From Rhynchosporium graminicola (Eukaryota; Ascomycota; Leotiomycetes; Helotiales; Ploettnerulaceae), in NCBI GenBank assembly GCA_900074885.1, contig FJUW01000093.1, forward strand, positions 3,803 through 67,802: a DNA stretch of 64,000 bases. Reading direction: 5' to 3'. Of this stretch, positions 11,280-24,243 are shown one piece after another. The notes below the pieces were generated by a model. It was given only the letters and a program-made list of their open reading frames with translations, did no database searches and had not been told where the DNA came from. Numbering within the stretch: the stretch's first letter is position 1; each line of letters opens with the position of its first letter. Both the position numbers and the translations under genes were made by a program.

Positions 11280-14200
11280 TATAAATTAAGGTTTAATTCA
11301 GCTTATCGTAAATAGTATAATAGAGGAGGTTTTCGCTAACGCTCCTTTAATAACTCCCTTAGTATAAAGGAATTATAAATAGATTTTAAAGAAGGTATAA
11401 TAAATACCTTAGAACTTTAACTTCTACGTATTACCGCTGAAATAGCCCTGATATACCCCTTTTTAAGCTACTATTATAGCTTTTAACTAATAAACTAGAG
11501 ACTCCTCTAGTTCTAGGGGAACCTAACGCGATCCCCCCTACTCTACCTCCGAACCTAATCTATTATACTCTTCCTTACTCTAAACGTCTCTTACTCTAAA
11601 GAATATTAATACCTTATTAAGGAAATACCGACTGGGAGAGAAAGGAAAACAAAAGCGAAATTCACTAGGAGTATAATCGCTAAGTACTTCTACTACTATA
11701 GGTGACTCGAAAACGATTAGCGGACTAGGAGGAAAAGAATAACTCTCTAGAAGATACTATAAATAGATTAATCTCTATATAAGATAAGTTCCTTATAAGG
11801 GTCCCTTACTTATCTTCGACTCTCTTACTAGAACTAATACTATAATCTCCGCGTATAGCGGAGTTTAATAACCTAATAAACTCTATTCTAATACGTAGTA
11901 CTAAGAGAGAGGATACTATTCCTAATAAACTATCTCCCTCTCCTAGCGCCGAATCAGTAGAGTCACGCCTTAGGAAGTCTTATCTTACTAAGAAGATCCT
12001 GCCCCTAGATAATAGATCGGACTTTACCTTCCTCTAATAGAGAGTATTAATACGAGACCGGCTAGCTATAAATACCGATTACTACTCTACGGACTTCTCC
12101 TAGGGCGTTCTCGTATAGGAGCTAGTTACTAGATTAGCTAAGGAGTATCTTACGCTTTAGTACTTTACTAATAAGTTTAAAACTAGTAATAAAATAATCT
12201 TCTTATTAGAGGAGAACTTTCTTACTAGTTTAGAGGAAGACGACTATTATAACGCTTTCTACTACTTAGAAATATAATAACCTAGCTATATACGCGAGAC
12301 TTTCGCTGAGTTTTATAGTCGATTTTAAAGCGCTATTATCTAAGGTAAAGTTAAAAAGAAGGAGTAGTTCTTCTATATATAGGATAAGATTATACTATCC
12401 TTACGCGCTTTAACTCTTATTATTAAACTAATATAGAATAAGGATTACGTTTCTATAGTTAGATCTTTACTTTCTTTTAATACTAAGTATTACTATAACT
12501 TAGAATATATCTATCTTAAGAAAGCTATTACCTAGGTATAATACTATAAGCTTACTATTACTACTACAACTACTACTAGTTCTACCTCTTACTAGTCCTT
12601 AAGCTTAGCTCCTCGATAAACTACTCTTATACTATATATATATACCTCTACCCCGGTATAGTCTAGTACTCCTTTCGCGCTAAAACGCCCTGCTACTTCG
12701 ACCGGAGAACCCCTTAGGTATTACGGTTATAGATAGCTCGGTTATATTAAGCTAGACTGCCCTAACCCGCTTAAAGTTTAATTAATCGATGAATTTCCGG
12801 AAGAGGATTAAGTAACTAAGGAAGTAGTAGAAGATATACCCTCTGAATCTGGACTAATACTAGAGGGAAACGATAAGACTTAAGTAAAAACTCTTTCTTA
12901 GGTCTATATAGGTATAATCTCTCTAATCTGGACTTTAACTCTCTAATAGGAGGTAAGTAATTTATATACCTAACTATAGTTAATATAAACGGGCTAGGAG
13001 TCTCTATAAATAGCCTAATTAATACCGGAGCGAATAGTTATCTATTTATTAATCGTACTCTTATCGGACGACTATTAGGGGTCCTTAGTATTAAAATCGA
13101 GCTACTATCTTATTCTATTCTAATACGTAGTTTCTAATAGTCTATTAGAACTTATATTACTTATTTTATATATTTATACCTTTCTATTAATAGTAAGCGT
13201 ATTTATAACTACTTTTTTATTCTCCTCGATTTAGGATAATAAGATATAATTATTAGTATTAAATAGATACGACGATTTCAAGTTAAGCTAGATACGCTCT
13301 ATTATAAGCTACTATAATCGGAACGCTATCTAGCTACAATATAATAAAATAAGGAGATAATTATAACTCTACTAACTTATAAACTTAGTATTAATCGATC
13401 TTACTAAATCGATACTAACGCGCGGGACTTAGCTATAAACTAGCTAGACTAACGCCGATTATACTAAATAGTAGCGATATAATATATTAATATATTATCC
13501 TTACTCTTTAACTTATTTCTACTTATCGCTAAGGAATCCGAACCCCTTTCCGCTCCGAATTCATCGAGAAAGGTACTTGCGCCGAAACCTTATTATAAGT
13601 GCTCCTCTTAACCTCTAAGGATCTGGAAACTAGTTTTGATTTACTAAATTAGTACTATAGCTTTTTACTTTAATATAAAATATAAAGGTTCTGAATTATT
13701 CTTTACTAGTATCTATAAGATAAACTACCTCTTATAAGACTATCTAAATAGCGACTCTTCTAAAGATCCTAATACCGAACGACTCGTATCTGAAAAGCTA
13801 CTAGAATAGTACTATACTCTTAAGGAAGCTTTTTCTAAGTAGGATTCTAATATTCTTCTGCTATATTACTTATATAATTATAAAATTATTCTAAAAGAAC
13901 TATTACTTAATATATATTCGCCCTTTTATTAGTAATCTATAGACGAATTATAAGTAACTAAGGAGTATCTTATAGAGAACCTAGATAAGGGATTTATCGA
14001 ATCTAGTTAAAGTCCCTTTATATTACTTATATTATTTATTAAGAAAGCCGATAGAGGATTACGCTTCTATATCGACTATTATAAGCTTAATACAATCACT
14101 CGAAAGGATTCCTACTTAATACTTAAGATCGATAAGCTCTTAACTTATATATCTAAAGTAATAATCTTTACTAAACTAGATATCCGGGTAGTATTTAACT

Positions 14201-16870
14201 ATATCTATATAGACCCCGAATCCGAAGAGTATATTACCTTCCGAACTTACTTCAGATCTTATAAATATAAAGTATTACCTTTCGGGCTCTATAATAGACT
14301 TAGTATATACTAGCGATATATAAATAATATACTATTAGACTACTTAGATAATTTCTATATAGCTTACTTAGATAATATTCTTATATACTCGGAAACGCTC
14401 TAGGAATATAAGGAATATATTAAATTAGTATTATAATACTTAATAGATATTAGACTCTAAGTAGATATTAAGAAAAGCGAATTCTATATTACTCGGACTA
14501 AATACCTTAGATATATTATTACTATTAATAGAATCGAGCTAGATCCCGAGAAAGTAGTATTATTAATAGACTAGAAGTACCCCGAAATAGTAATAGCTAT
14601 AAAATCTTTCCTAGGATTCTATAGGTTCTACTATTAATTTATTCGGAATTTCGGCCTTATCGCTAAACCTCTCTTAGTACTTACTCGGCCTATAGTACTA
14701 TAGAATTTCACTAACAATTATAAGAAGTCCTTTAACGATTTATATTAATAGCTACTATTAGTATAGAAACTATACTATTTCGACTCTAAATTATAGACTA
14801 AACTAGAAACTAATACTTCTAATAGTATAATAGCTAGAGTTATCTCCTAATTATATGAAGATAACTAGTAGTATCTAATTAGATTCTACTCTTATATTCT
14901 TAATAGATATAAATTAAACTAGGAGATCTATAATAAAGAATTATATATTATTATTAAGTTTTTCCGGAAATAAAGACTAGAACTTATATCTCTATAATAC
15001 TATACCGGCGTGTATACAGACTATCGATCCTTAGAGTACTTTATAATTACTAAGGTCCTAACTAGTAAGTAAGCTAAATAAATAGAATTCCTTTTCGAAT
15101 TTAACTTTCAAATTATATATACGCTTAGTAAAGATAACGCTAAAGCTAATATCCTTAGCTATAGGGAATAAGATCTAAGGATATAGGAATGATAGAAATA
15201 GGATAGTAGATCTCGGGTTTTATTACCTCTAGACTACTTAGACCTTAGGATTAACGTAGAACTAGCTAAGTATTATATTAATTAAATTAGTTATATATAC
15301 TTAATATTGCTAGGGATTAATACGCTATCGGAACCTATACGTAACTCCTTTAATTTAATCGAGAAACTATACTAATTTAACTAAGAATCGTTCTCTAATA
15401 AACGGAATATATTAGAAGATAGCTATACTATTAATAATAGTTTACTACTTTATAATAGTTATCTATACGTATAATACTATACTCTGCTATATACTTATTT
15501 AATTAGCGAAGTCTACGATTAAGTTTCCTCTACTTATCTGAATACTTATAAGACTACTGAAATAATTTCTACTCGCTACTACTAGAAAGGACTCGTATTA
15601 GATATAAAATAGTATACTTATAATTACCGCCTCTATTAGTACTCTTATCTAAAGTAAACGAAATAGTAAGGATTCCTCTACTTATTACTAGTACTTAGTT
15701 ACCTTATATAGTACTTAGCTATAGATTTTAAGGACTTCTCGCTTAATAACTAAGGATTTAATAGGATATTAGTATTTATCGACTGCCTAGGGAAAGACTC
15801 CGTATCGATACTATACTATTATAATATTAATACCCGCGGGATAGCGATATTATTTATCTAATAGATATATCGTTTCGGATATACCCCTGAGTTAATTATA
15901 TCTGACTAAGGAGCTTAGTTAGTCTTATCCTTCTAGTAAGAGTTTTACTATATAATTAGAGTTAAGGTTAAGCTCTTTACCTCTTTCTATTAGTAAACCG
16001 ATAGATAAACGGAGATTATAAATTAGTATATTAACTAATACCTTAGACTCTTCGTTAATTACTACTAGAGTAACTAGGGCGAACTACTACTAATAATAGA
16101 TCGCGCTTAAGTAACCTTACCTTACGACTCTATCGGTATAGCGCTATATACCCTTAAATATAATATACTACTACGGAATAGCTAGGACTAGAAGTAACTT
16201 ACCGGATTAATACTATAAGAGAAGCTTAACTATACTAATACTAAATCCTTAGCTAAATATACTAAATCCGCTATCGAGGTTATAAAAGCTAATATACTAG
16301 CTACTTAGTATAAGATAAGCGCTATAACTGACCCGAAACGGCGTAATATCGATTAGGAAATTAGAAATAAGGTATTTCTCTTTATAAGGAACCTTAAGAA
16401 TCACTAGCTAAGTAAGAAGCTATCTAGTCTCTAGGTAAGATTATACTAGGTCCTAGCTAAGATCAGATACTCTTATAAGCTAGATTTACCCCCAGGATCT
16501 TCTATTTATAATATATTCGCCCCCGAATTACTCTTTAAAGACTCGGACGACTTATTACTAAGCTAGGAGTTACTAAACTTACTCCCGGAGGTTATCGCTA
16601 CTTAAGAAGAGTAGAAGTTATAAGATATACTCGCTATATAGCTCCTAAGAGGTAATCTAAAGTATTAGGTTAGTTAGCTAAGTTATAACCCGGACCTAAC
16701 TTAGTATAACGCTTCTGATCTAATAGGTACTCTATATAAGCTTAGAGACTTCTACGCTACTAACTTAAGTAAACCTAGACCTTTACGTAGACTAGATCAG
16801 TAGATTAAGGCCTAGGAAGACGGAATAGATAATTATAGTTACTTAGAGGATAATAAGCTATTATAGTTAC
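11280..16870 (+). pseudogene. G1 copy 3 gag-pol remnant
   Basis: Gag covers about 11,280-12,950, with a zinc knuckle near 12,715-12,765 (RYYGYRQLGYIKLDC; three knuckle positions are Tyr). Protease: NTGANSYLFIN near 13,020-13,055 (Asp became Asn). Reverse transcriptase: YLDNILIYSE at 14,366-14,395 (second Asp became Asn). RNase H and its tether run about 14,800-15,190 with YTDYRSLEYF. Integrase is about 15,500-16,250, with FIDCLGKDSVSI, ISDQGAQ and QQTDRQTE around the catalytic residues. The chromodomain (LQDILAIQLLRGNLKYQVSQL) runs about 16,610-16,860. Frequent RIP stops make it non-functional. Confidence 0.9.
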
Positions 16871-16930
16871 TAGTATTAGAATTTATTACTAAGGATAATC
16901 CCCTGATTATACTCTATAATAACGCTATAT

Positions 16931-17856
16931 CTAAAACTCTACTTCTTTAATTACTTCTATTTTACTAGCTTTCTCCCTTAAGTTCTCTAGAGCTTCTAGT
17001 AAATCTGGAATATCTAGAACCGGAACTACTATATCTAACTCCTTACTTAAATCTACTAATATAGCCCTAGTAGTAGACTAAGTATAATAGCTAATCCTAC
17101 GGGCTTTCTTCTTTAGAGAGGGTCCGGGAGTATCTAGATCTAACGCTATCTCTGAACTAGAAAGTAAATTCCTCTTTCCCTTAGTATTAGATATTATAGC
17201 TTTAAATATAGCTTTCTTTATAAATTCTTATATAATACTATTTAATTCTTTTATCTGTTTTAATACTATTTTAGCTATTAACTTAGACTTCGCCGAATCG
17301 ACTATTAGAAGATCTAAATCCTATATCGCGTTAGTATCGTACTAGTATCTAAGGGTTCAAGATCGTAACTTATTACTTTAATAAATTCTAACTCCTTAAA
17401 TACTTTCTCTATAGAACGCCTTAAAGCCTAAGTCTCTGCTAATTATATAGTAGTAATCTCTAATATAGTAGTAAGAGTAGCAGATTTCGCGAGATAATAG
17501 ATCTGATTAATAGCTTTATAAGTAGTTATAATACTACTTTGATTTAGCTCTATATCCTTAGCTTTACTGCTAAGAAGTAAACTAGATAGAATAATATACT
17601 CTATATTAATATAGTTAGGTAACTATAACGCGTTAGTATATATAACTACGTTCAGGTTTAAGTAACTTATATACTTATAATTACTCTTTAACGCTAAATA
17701 ATACTTATAAAGCTTAGAGTTAGGCTTATTAAATAAGTATAAGAGTTCTAAAACAGGAGTATTATTATACTTTATCTTAAGGAAGGCGCGAATATATCGC
17801 AGGTAATATATACGATATACTACTGAAAGAGTACCGGCAGGAACTAGTAAAGGCAC
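16931..17856 (-). pseudogene. antisense ORF of G1 copy 3
   Basis: Runs opposite to this element's gag-pol. The stop is at 16931-16933. The first 77 codons after a GTG at 17856 are open (PLLVPAGTLSVVYRIYYL.., rich in Leu, Tyr and Lys); the frame stays open a few codons upstream of that GTG, so the true start is uncertain. Further stops look like RIP products. The upstream TATA box (complement TTTATATA, 18118-18125) is conserved in all four copies. Full product would be about 300 residues. No family recognised. Confidence 0.5.
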
Positions 17857-18117
17857 TATAGGAGTTAGTGTTATAGATCCGTGAAACCCCTATATTATAC
17901 TTGAGGACTATCCCTAAAACTAAGATAGGAAACTTATTTATATTAAGAGAAGAGTTAATTAGGTCGATTAATATATAAGATTATAGTAGACTGCTATAGT
18001 AGTTAGTAATAATACTTACTATAGGAGCTATATCGTAGTCTAGGGAGAGTAAACTTATAAGTTAAAGTAGTTATCGCAGTTGAAAAGGAAAGGCTCTAAT
18101 ATTAATAAACCCCTTCC

Positions 18118-18125
18118 TTTATATA
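18118..18125 (-). promoter_or_regulatory. TATA box of the antisense ORF (copy 3)
   Basis: TATATAAA on the minus strand, about 260 bp upstream of the antisense ORF. Equivalent boxes are at 507-514, 9684-9691 and 29199-29206. It lies inside the element and not in the LTR, so it could drive transcription opposite to the retrotransposon. Inference only: AT-rich RIP DNA generates TATA strings easily. Confidence 0.4.
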
Positions 18126-18350
18126 CCTTACGCCCTACTTAAACTCGACTCCTACTATAAATAGATAAAGTAAATACCGCTTACTGCCTAATTTGGAAGC
18201 TATAACTAATATAGTACTATTATAGCGATATAACTAGTTAGAACCTGATAAAGAATTTACTACTACTAAAGAGCGGCTAGCGCTTATTACGCGAATATCG
18301 ACGAAAATAGATATAATAAAGACTAATTCTAATATAAACTATAACTTTCT

Positions 18351-18386
18351 GAGCTTAGGGTTAAGCTCTTCTTAGGAGGGGGGTAA
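18351..18386 (+). other. G1 hairpin and polypurine tract
   Basis: GAGCTTA-GGGT-TAAGCTC (18351-18368) forms a 7-bp stem with a 4-nt loop. The polypurine tract AGGAGGGGGGTAA (18374-18386) abuts the 3' LTR and primes plus-strand DNA synthesis in LTR elements. The hairpin is repeated in the other G1 copies; gypsy-D and NA-1 have a different hairpin at the same place. Confidence 0.7.
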
Positions 18387-18654
18387 TATGACGATAGCTC
18401 ACCTGAATATCACATGAGAAGAAGGATAGATAATAGAGCCTAAGTTCATAGGTATCCCGGTAGAACTAGTATCCGACCCGGTATAGTATCGGACTAGTAC
18501 CGGTATACATATATAAGGTACCTTACACTCTATCTCTCTTCTTCTTCCTTCCTTATCTTTTTATTTCCTTCGTAGTAGACTATATAAGATCGCTCTTAGC
18601 CTCCCTACTCGTTTATTCTTGCTTGTATACCGCCTTGAGTCTTATATCGTTATA
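18387..18654 (+). repeat. 3' LTR of G1 copy 3
   Basis: 268 bp, from TATGACGATAGC to CTTATATCGTTATA; aligns without gaps to 10898-11165 with mostly transition differences. Confidence 0.95.
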
Positions 18655-18659
18655 TCTTA

Positions 18660-21600
18660 GCTAAGACCTAGTATAGTCCTGCTTAGAGACTAGATAGCTT
18701 CTTACTTAGCTAGTAATTCTTAAAGTTCTTTATAGAGAGAAATACCTTATCTCTAACTTCCTAGTCGATACTATACTATTTCGGGTTAGTTATAGCGCTT
18801 ATCTTATACTAAGTACTAGTATATTAGCTTTTATAACCTCGATAGCGGATTTAGTACGTTTAGCTAAGGATTTAGTATTAGTATAGTTAAGCTTCTCTTA
18901 TAGTATCGATCCGGTAAATTACTTCTAGTCCTAGCTATTCCGTAATAATATACTATATTTAAGGGTATATAGCGCTATACCGATAGAATTATAAGGTAAA
19001 GTTACTTAAGCGCGGTCTATTATTAGTAGTAGTTCGCCCTAGTTACTCTAGTAGTAATTAATAAAAAGTCTAAGGCGTTAGTTAATATACTGGTTTATAA
19101 TCTCTATTTATCTATTAGTTTACTAGTAGAAAGAAGTAGAGAGCTTAACTTTAACTCTAATTATATAGTAAAACTCTTACTAGAAAGATAAGACTAGCTA
19201 AGCTCTTTAGTCGAATATAATTAACTTAAAGGTATATCTAAAATAATATATCTATTAGATAAATAATATCGCTATCTTATAAGTATTAATATTATAATAA
19301 TATAATATCGATATAAAGTCTTTCCTTAAGTAGTTAATAAATACTAATATCTTATTAAATCCTTAGTTATTAGGCAGGAAGTCCTTAAAATCTGTAGCTA
19401 GGTACTATATAAGGTAGCTAAGTACTAGTAATAAGTAGAGGAATCCTTACTATTTTACCTATTTCAGATAAGAGTACTAGTAGGAGTAGTAATTATAAGT
19501 ATACTATTTCATATCTAATATAAGTCCTTTCTAGTAGTAATAAGTAGAAATTATTTCAGTAGTCTTACGAGTGTTTAAATAAGTAAAGGAAACTTAATTA
19601 TAGATTTCGCTAATTAAATAGGTATATAGTAGGGTATAGTATTATACGTATAGATAACTATTATAAAATAGTAAACTATTATTAATAGTATAGCTATCTC
19701 CTAATATATTTTATTCCTTAGAGAATAATTCTTAGTTAAATTAGTATAGTTTCTTGATTAAATTAAAAGAGTTATATATAAGTTCTAGTAGCGTATTAGT
19801 CCCTAGTGATATTAAGTATATATAACTAATTTAATTGATATAATATTTAGCTAGTTCCGTATTAATCTTAAGGTCTAAGTAATCTAGAGGTAATAAAACC
19901 TAAGATCTATTATCTTATTTCTATTATTCCTATATCCTTAGATCTTATTCCCTATAGCTAAGGATATTAGCTTTAGTATTATCTTTACTAAGTATATATA
20001 TAATTTAAAAGTTCAATTCGGAAAGGAATTTTATCTATTTAGCTTACTTACTAGTTAGGACCTTAGTAGTTATAAAGTATTCTGAAGATTAATAGTCTAT
20101 ATATACGCTAGTATAACGTTATAAAGATATAAGTTCTAGTTTCTATTTCCGGAAAGACTTAATAATAGTATATAGCTCCTTATTATAGATCTTCTAGTTT
20201 AGTTCATATCTATTAAGAATATAAAAGTAGAATCTAATTAGATACTACTAGTTATCTTTATATAATTAAGAGATAACTCTAGCTATTATACTATAAGAGG
20301 TATTAGTTTCTAGTTTAGTTTATAATTCAGAATCGAAATAGTATAGTTTCTATACTAATAGTAGCTATTAATATAAATCGTCGAAGGACTTCTTATAATT
20401 ATTAGTAAAATTCTATAGTACTATAAGCCGAGTAAGTACTAAGAGAGGTTTAGCGATAAGGCCGAAATTCCGAATAAATTAGTAGTAGAACTTATAGAAT
20501 CCTAAGAAGGATTTTATAGCTATTACTGTTTCGGGGTATTTCTAATTTACTAATAGTATTACTTTCTCAGGATCTGGCTCGATTCTATTAGTAATAATAA
20601 TATATCTAAAGTATTTAGTCCGAGTAATATAGAATTCGCTTTTCTTAATATCTACTTAGAGTCTAATATCTATTAAGTAGTATAGTACTAATTTAATATA
20701 TTCCTTATATTCCTAAAGCGTTTCCGAGTATATAAGAATATTATTTAAGTAAGCTATATAGAAATTATTTAGATAATCTAGTAGTATATTATTTATATAT
20801 TACTAATATATACTAAATCTATTATAGAGCTTAAAAGATAATACTTTATATTTATAGGATCCGAAGCGGGTTCAGAGGATAGTATACTCCTCGGATTCGG
20901 AGTCTATATAGATATAGTTAAATACTACCTGAATATCTAGTTTAGTAAAGATTATTACTTTAGATATACGAGTTAAGAGCTTATCGATCCTAAGTATTAA
21001 GTAGGAATCCTTTCGAGTAATCGTATTAAGCTTATAATAATTAATATAGAAGTATAATCCTCTATCGGCTTTCTAAATAAATAATATAAGTAATATAAAG
21101 GGACTTTAGCTAGATTCGATAAATCCCTTATCTAAGTTCTCTATAAGGTACTCTTTAGTTACTTATAGTTCGTTTATAGATTACTAATATAAGAGTGAAT
21201 ATATATTAAGTAAAAGTTCTTCTAGAATAATTTTATAATTATATAAGTAATATAGTAAAAGAATATTAGAATCCCGCTTAGAAAAAGCTTCCTTAAGAGT
21301 ATAGTACTATTCTAGTAGCTTTTCGGCTACGAGTTATTTAGTATTAGGATCCTTAGGAGAATCGCTATTTAGATAATCTTATATAAAGTAGTCTATCTTA
21401 TAGATATTAATAAAGAATAATTCAGAGCTTTTATATTTTATATTAAAGTAAAAAGCTATAGTATTAATTTAGTAAATCGGAATTAGTTTCTAAATCCTTA
21501 GAGGTTAAGAGGAGTACTTATAATAGGGTTTCGGCGTAAGTACTTTTCTTAATAAATTCAGAGTAAGAAAGAGTTGGGATTCCTTAGTAATAAGCGGAAA

Positions 21601-23890
21601 TAAGTTAAATAATAAAGATAATATATTAATATACTATATTACTACTATTTAGTATAATCGCTAATAGTCTAGCTAATTTATAGCTAAGTCCTACGCGTTA
21701 ATATCGATTTAGTAAGATCGATTAATATTAAGTTTATAAAGTAGTAAAATTATAATTATCTTCTTACCATATTAGAAAGTAGCTAGATAGTATTCCGGCT
21801 ATAGAAGCTTATAGTAGAGCGTATCTAGCTTAACTTAAAATCGTTATATCTATTTAATACTAATAATCATATCTTATTATCCTAAATCGAGGAGAATAAA
21901 AGAGTAATTATAAATACGCTTACTATTAATAGAAAAGTATAAATATATAAAATAAGTAATATAAGTTCTAATAAACTATTAGAACTTACGTATTAGAATA
22001 GAATAAGGTAGTAGCTCGATTTTAATACCGAAGGCCCCTGATAATCGTCTAGTAAGAGTACGATTAATAAACAGATAACTATTTGCTTTAGTATCGATTA
22101 AGCTACTTATAGAAACTCTTAGCTTATTTATACTAACTATAGTTAAGTATATAAATTACTTACTTCTTATTAGGGAGTTAAGGTCTAGATTAGAGAGATT
22201 ATACTTATATAGACCTAAGAAGGAGTTTTTACCTAAGCTTTATTATTTCCCTTTAATATTAGTCTAGATTCGGAGAGTATATCTTCTACTACTTCTTTAG
22301 TTACTTAATTCTCTTCCGGAAATTTATCGATTAATTAAACTTTAAGCGAGTTAGGGTAATCTAGCTTAATATAACCGAGCTATCTATAACTATAATACCT
22401 AGAGAGTTCTCCGGTTAAGATAGTAAGACGTTTTAGCACGGAAGGAGTACTAGATTATACTAGGATAGAGGTACGTATATATAGTATAAGAATAGTTTAT
22501 CGAGGGGCTAAGCTTAGGGACTAGTAAGGAGTAGAACTAGTAGAGGTCGTAGTAGTAATAGTAAGCTTATAGTACTATACTAGGGTAATAGCTTTCTCGG
22601 GATAAGTATATTCTAAATTATAATAATGTTTAGTATTAAAAGAAAATAAGGATCTAATTATAGATACGTAATCCTTATTCTATATTAGTTTAATGATAAG
22701 AGTTAAAGCGCATAAGAATAGTATAATCTTATCTTATATATAGAAGAACTACTCTTTCTTTTTAACTTTACTTTAGATAATAATACTTTAAAATTAATTA
22801 TAAAACTTAGCGAAAGTCTCGCGTATATAGTTAAGTTATTATATTTCTAAGTAGTAGAAAGCGTTATAGTAATTATCTTCTTCTAAACTAGTAAGGAAGT
22901 TCTCTTTTAGTAAGGAGATTATTTCCTTACTAGTCTTAAACTTATTAGTAAGATATTAAAGCGTAAGATACTCCTTAGCTAATCTAGTAACTAGTCCTTA
23001 TACGAGAATACGCTAGGAGAAGTCCGTAGGGTAATAGTTAGCGTTTATAGCTAGCCGGTCTCGTATCGATACTCTTTATTAGAGGAAAGTAGAGTCCGAC
23101 TTATTATCTAAGGGTAGGATCTTCTTAGTAAGATAAGACTTCCTAAGGCGTAACTCTACTAATTCGGCGCTAAGGGAAGGAGATAGTTTATTAGGAATAG
23201 TATCCTCTCTTTTAGTACTATATATTAAAATAGAGTTTATTAGCTTATTAAACTCTATTATACGCGGAGATTATAGTATTAGTTCTAGTAAGAGAGTTAA
23301 AGATAAGTAAGAGACTCTTATAAGGAACTTATCTTATACGGAGATTAGTCTATCTATAGTATCTTCTAGAGAGTTATTCTTCTCCTCTTAGTCCGCTAAT
23401 TATTATAAGAGAGAATAGATCAGGTTCGAGTCACTTATAGTAATAGGAGTACTTAGAGATTATACTCCTAGTGAATTTCGCTTTTATTTTCCTTTCCCTC
23501 TTAGTTAGTATTTCCTTAATAAGGTATTAATATTCTCTAAAGTAAGAGATATTTAGAGTAAGGAAAAGTATAATAGATTAGGTTCAGAGGTAAAGTAAGA
23601 GAAGTTACGTTAAGTCTCTCTAGAACTAGTAAGGTCTCTAGTTTATTAGTTAGGAGCTATCCCGGTAGCTTAAAAAGGGGTATATTAGAGCTATTTTAGT
23701 AGCGATATATAAAAGTTAAAGTTCTAAGGTATTTATTATACTTTCTTTAAAATCTATCTATAATTCCTTTATACTAAGGGAGTTATTAAAGGAGCGTTAG
23801 CGAAAACCTCCTCTATTATACTATTTACGATAAGCTAAATTAAACCCTAATTTATAGTTATCCGAGAGATCTCTAGTATCTTAGCTATAT
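18660..23890 (-). pseudogene. G1 copy 2 gag-pol remnant, main part
   Basis: Minus-strand gag-pol from about 23,890 down to 18,660, then interrupted by copy 3. It aligns along its length to copy 1 and carries the RT box, integrase and protease homologues in the same order. The frame is destroyed by RIP; the chromodomain end is at 10480-10892. Confidence 0.85.
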
Positions 23891-23970
23891 ATAAGTAGTT
23901 ATCGAATAACTAACTTAGTAGTAAGATATTATAGTAAGCTATCTCCGGCTATCTTAATCTTTTTATTTAA

Positions 23971-24238
23971 TATAATAATATAAGACTTAGGGTAGTATAT
24001 AAGTAAGAATAAATAAGTAGGGAGGCTAAGAGCGATCTTATGTAATCTATTATAAAGAAAATAAAAAGATAAGGAAGGAAGAAGAAGAGAGATAGAGTAT
24101 AAGGCACCTTATATATATATACTAGTACTAGTCTGATACTATACCGGGTCGGATACTAGTTCTGCCGGGATACCTATGAACTTAGGCCCTATTATCTATC
24201 CTTCTTCTCATGTGATATTCAGGTGAGCTGTCGTTATA
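23971..24238 (-). repeat. 5' LTR of G1 copy 2
   Basis: 268 bp, from TATAATAATATAAGACTTAG to GAGCTGTCGTTATA. The primer site ATCTTTTTATTT lies just to its left (about 23,957-23,968), two bases from the LTR. Confidence 0.94.
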
Positions 24239-24243
24239 ATATC

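Larger units (their letters stand above)
10898..18654 (+). mobile_element. gypsy element G1, copy 3, full length
   Basis: The only G1 copy on the plus strand and the easiest to read. It is 7,757 bp, flanked by TSD TCTTA at 10893-10897 and 18655-18659, with LTRs 10898-11165 and 18387-18654. The host copy 2 reads CTGATCTTA|GCTAAGACC across the repaired site, matching copy 1 at about 2,165. Order: LTR, primer site, gag, protease, RT, RNase H, integrase, chromodomain, antisense ORF, hairpin, polypurine tract, LTR. Confidence 0.96.
9155..24238 (-). mobile_element. gypsy element G1, copy 2 (contains copy 3)
   Basis: TSD ATATC is at 9150-9154 and 24239-24243; LTRs are 9155-9422 and 23971-24238, each 268 bp. 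It is interrupted at TCTTA (10893-10897 and 18655-18659) by G1 copy 3. Its own length is 7,322 bp, exactly 454 bp shorter than copy 1. The shortfall is explained by two deletions at short direct repeats: TACTTATAA at 10004-10012 (281 bp lost) and ATATAA at 10080-10085 (173 bp lost). It inserted in the RNase H domain of copia-A. Confidence 0.95.

Noticed and set aside
17623..17856. Stand-alone small gene of 77 codons
   Set aside because: It starts at GTG and is only the open part of the longer antisense ORF found in all G1 copies.
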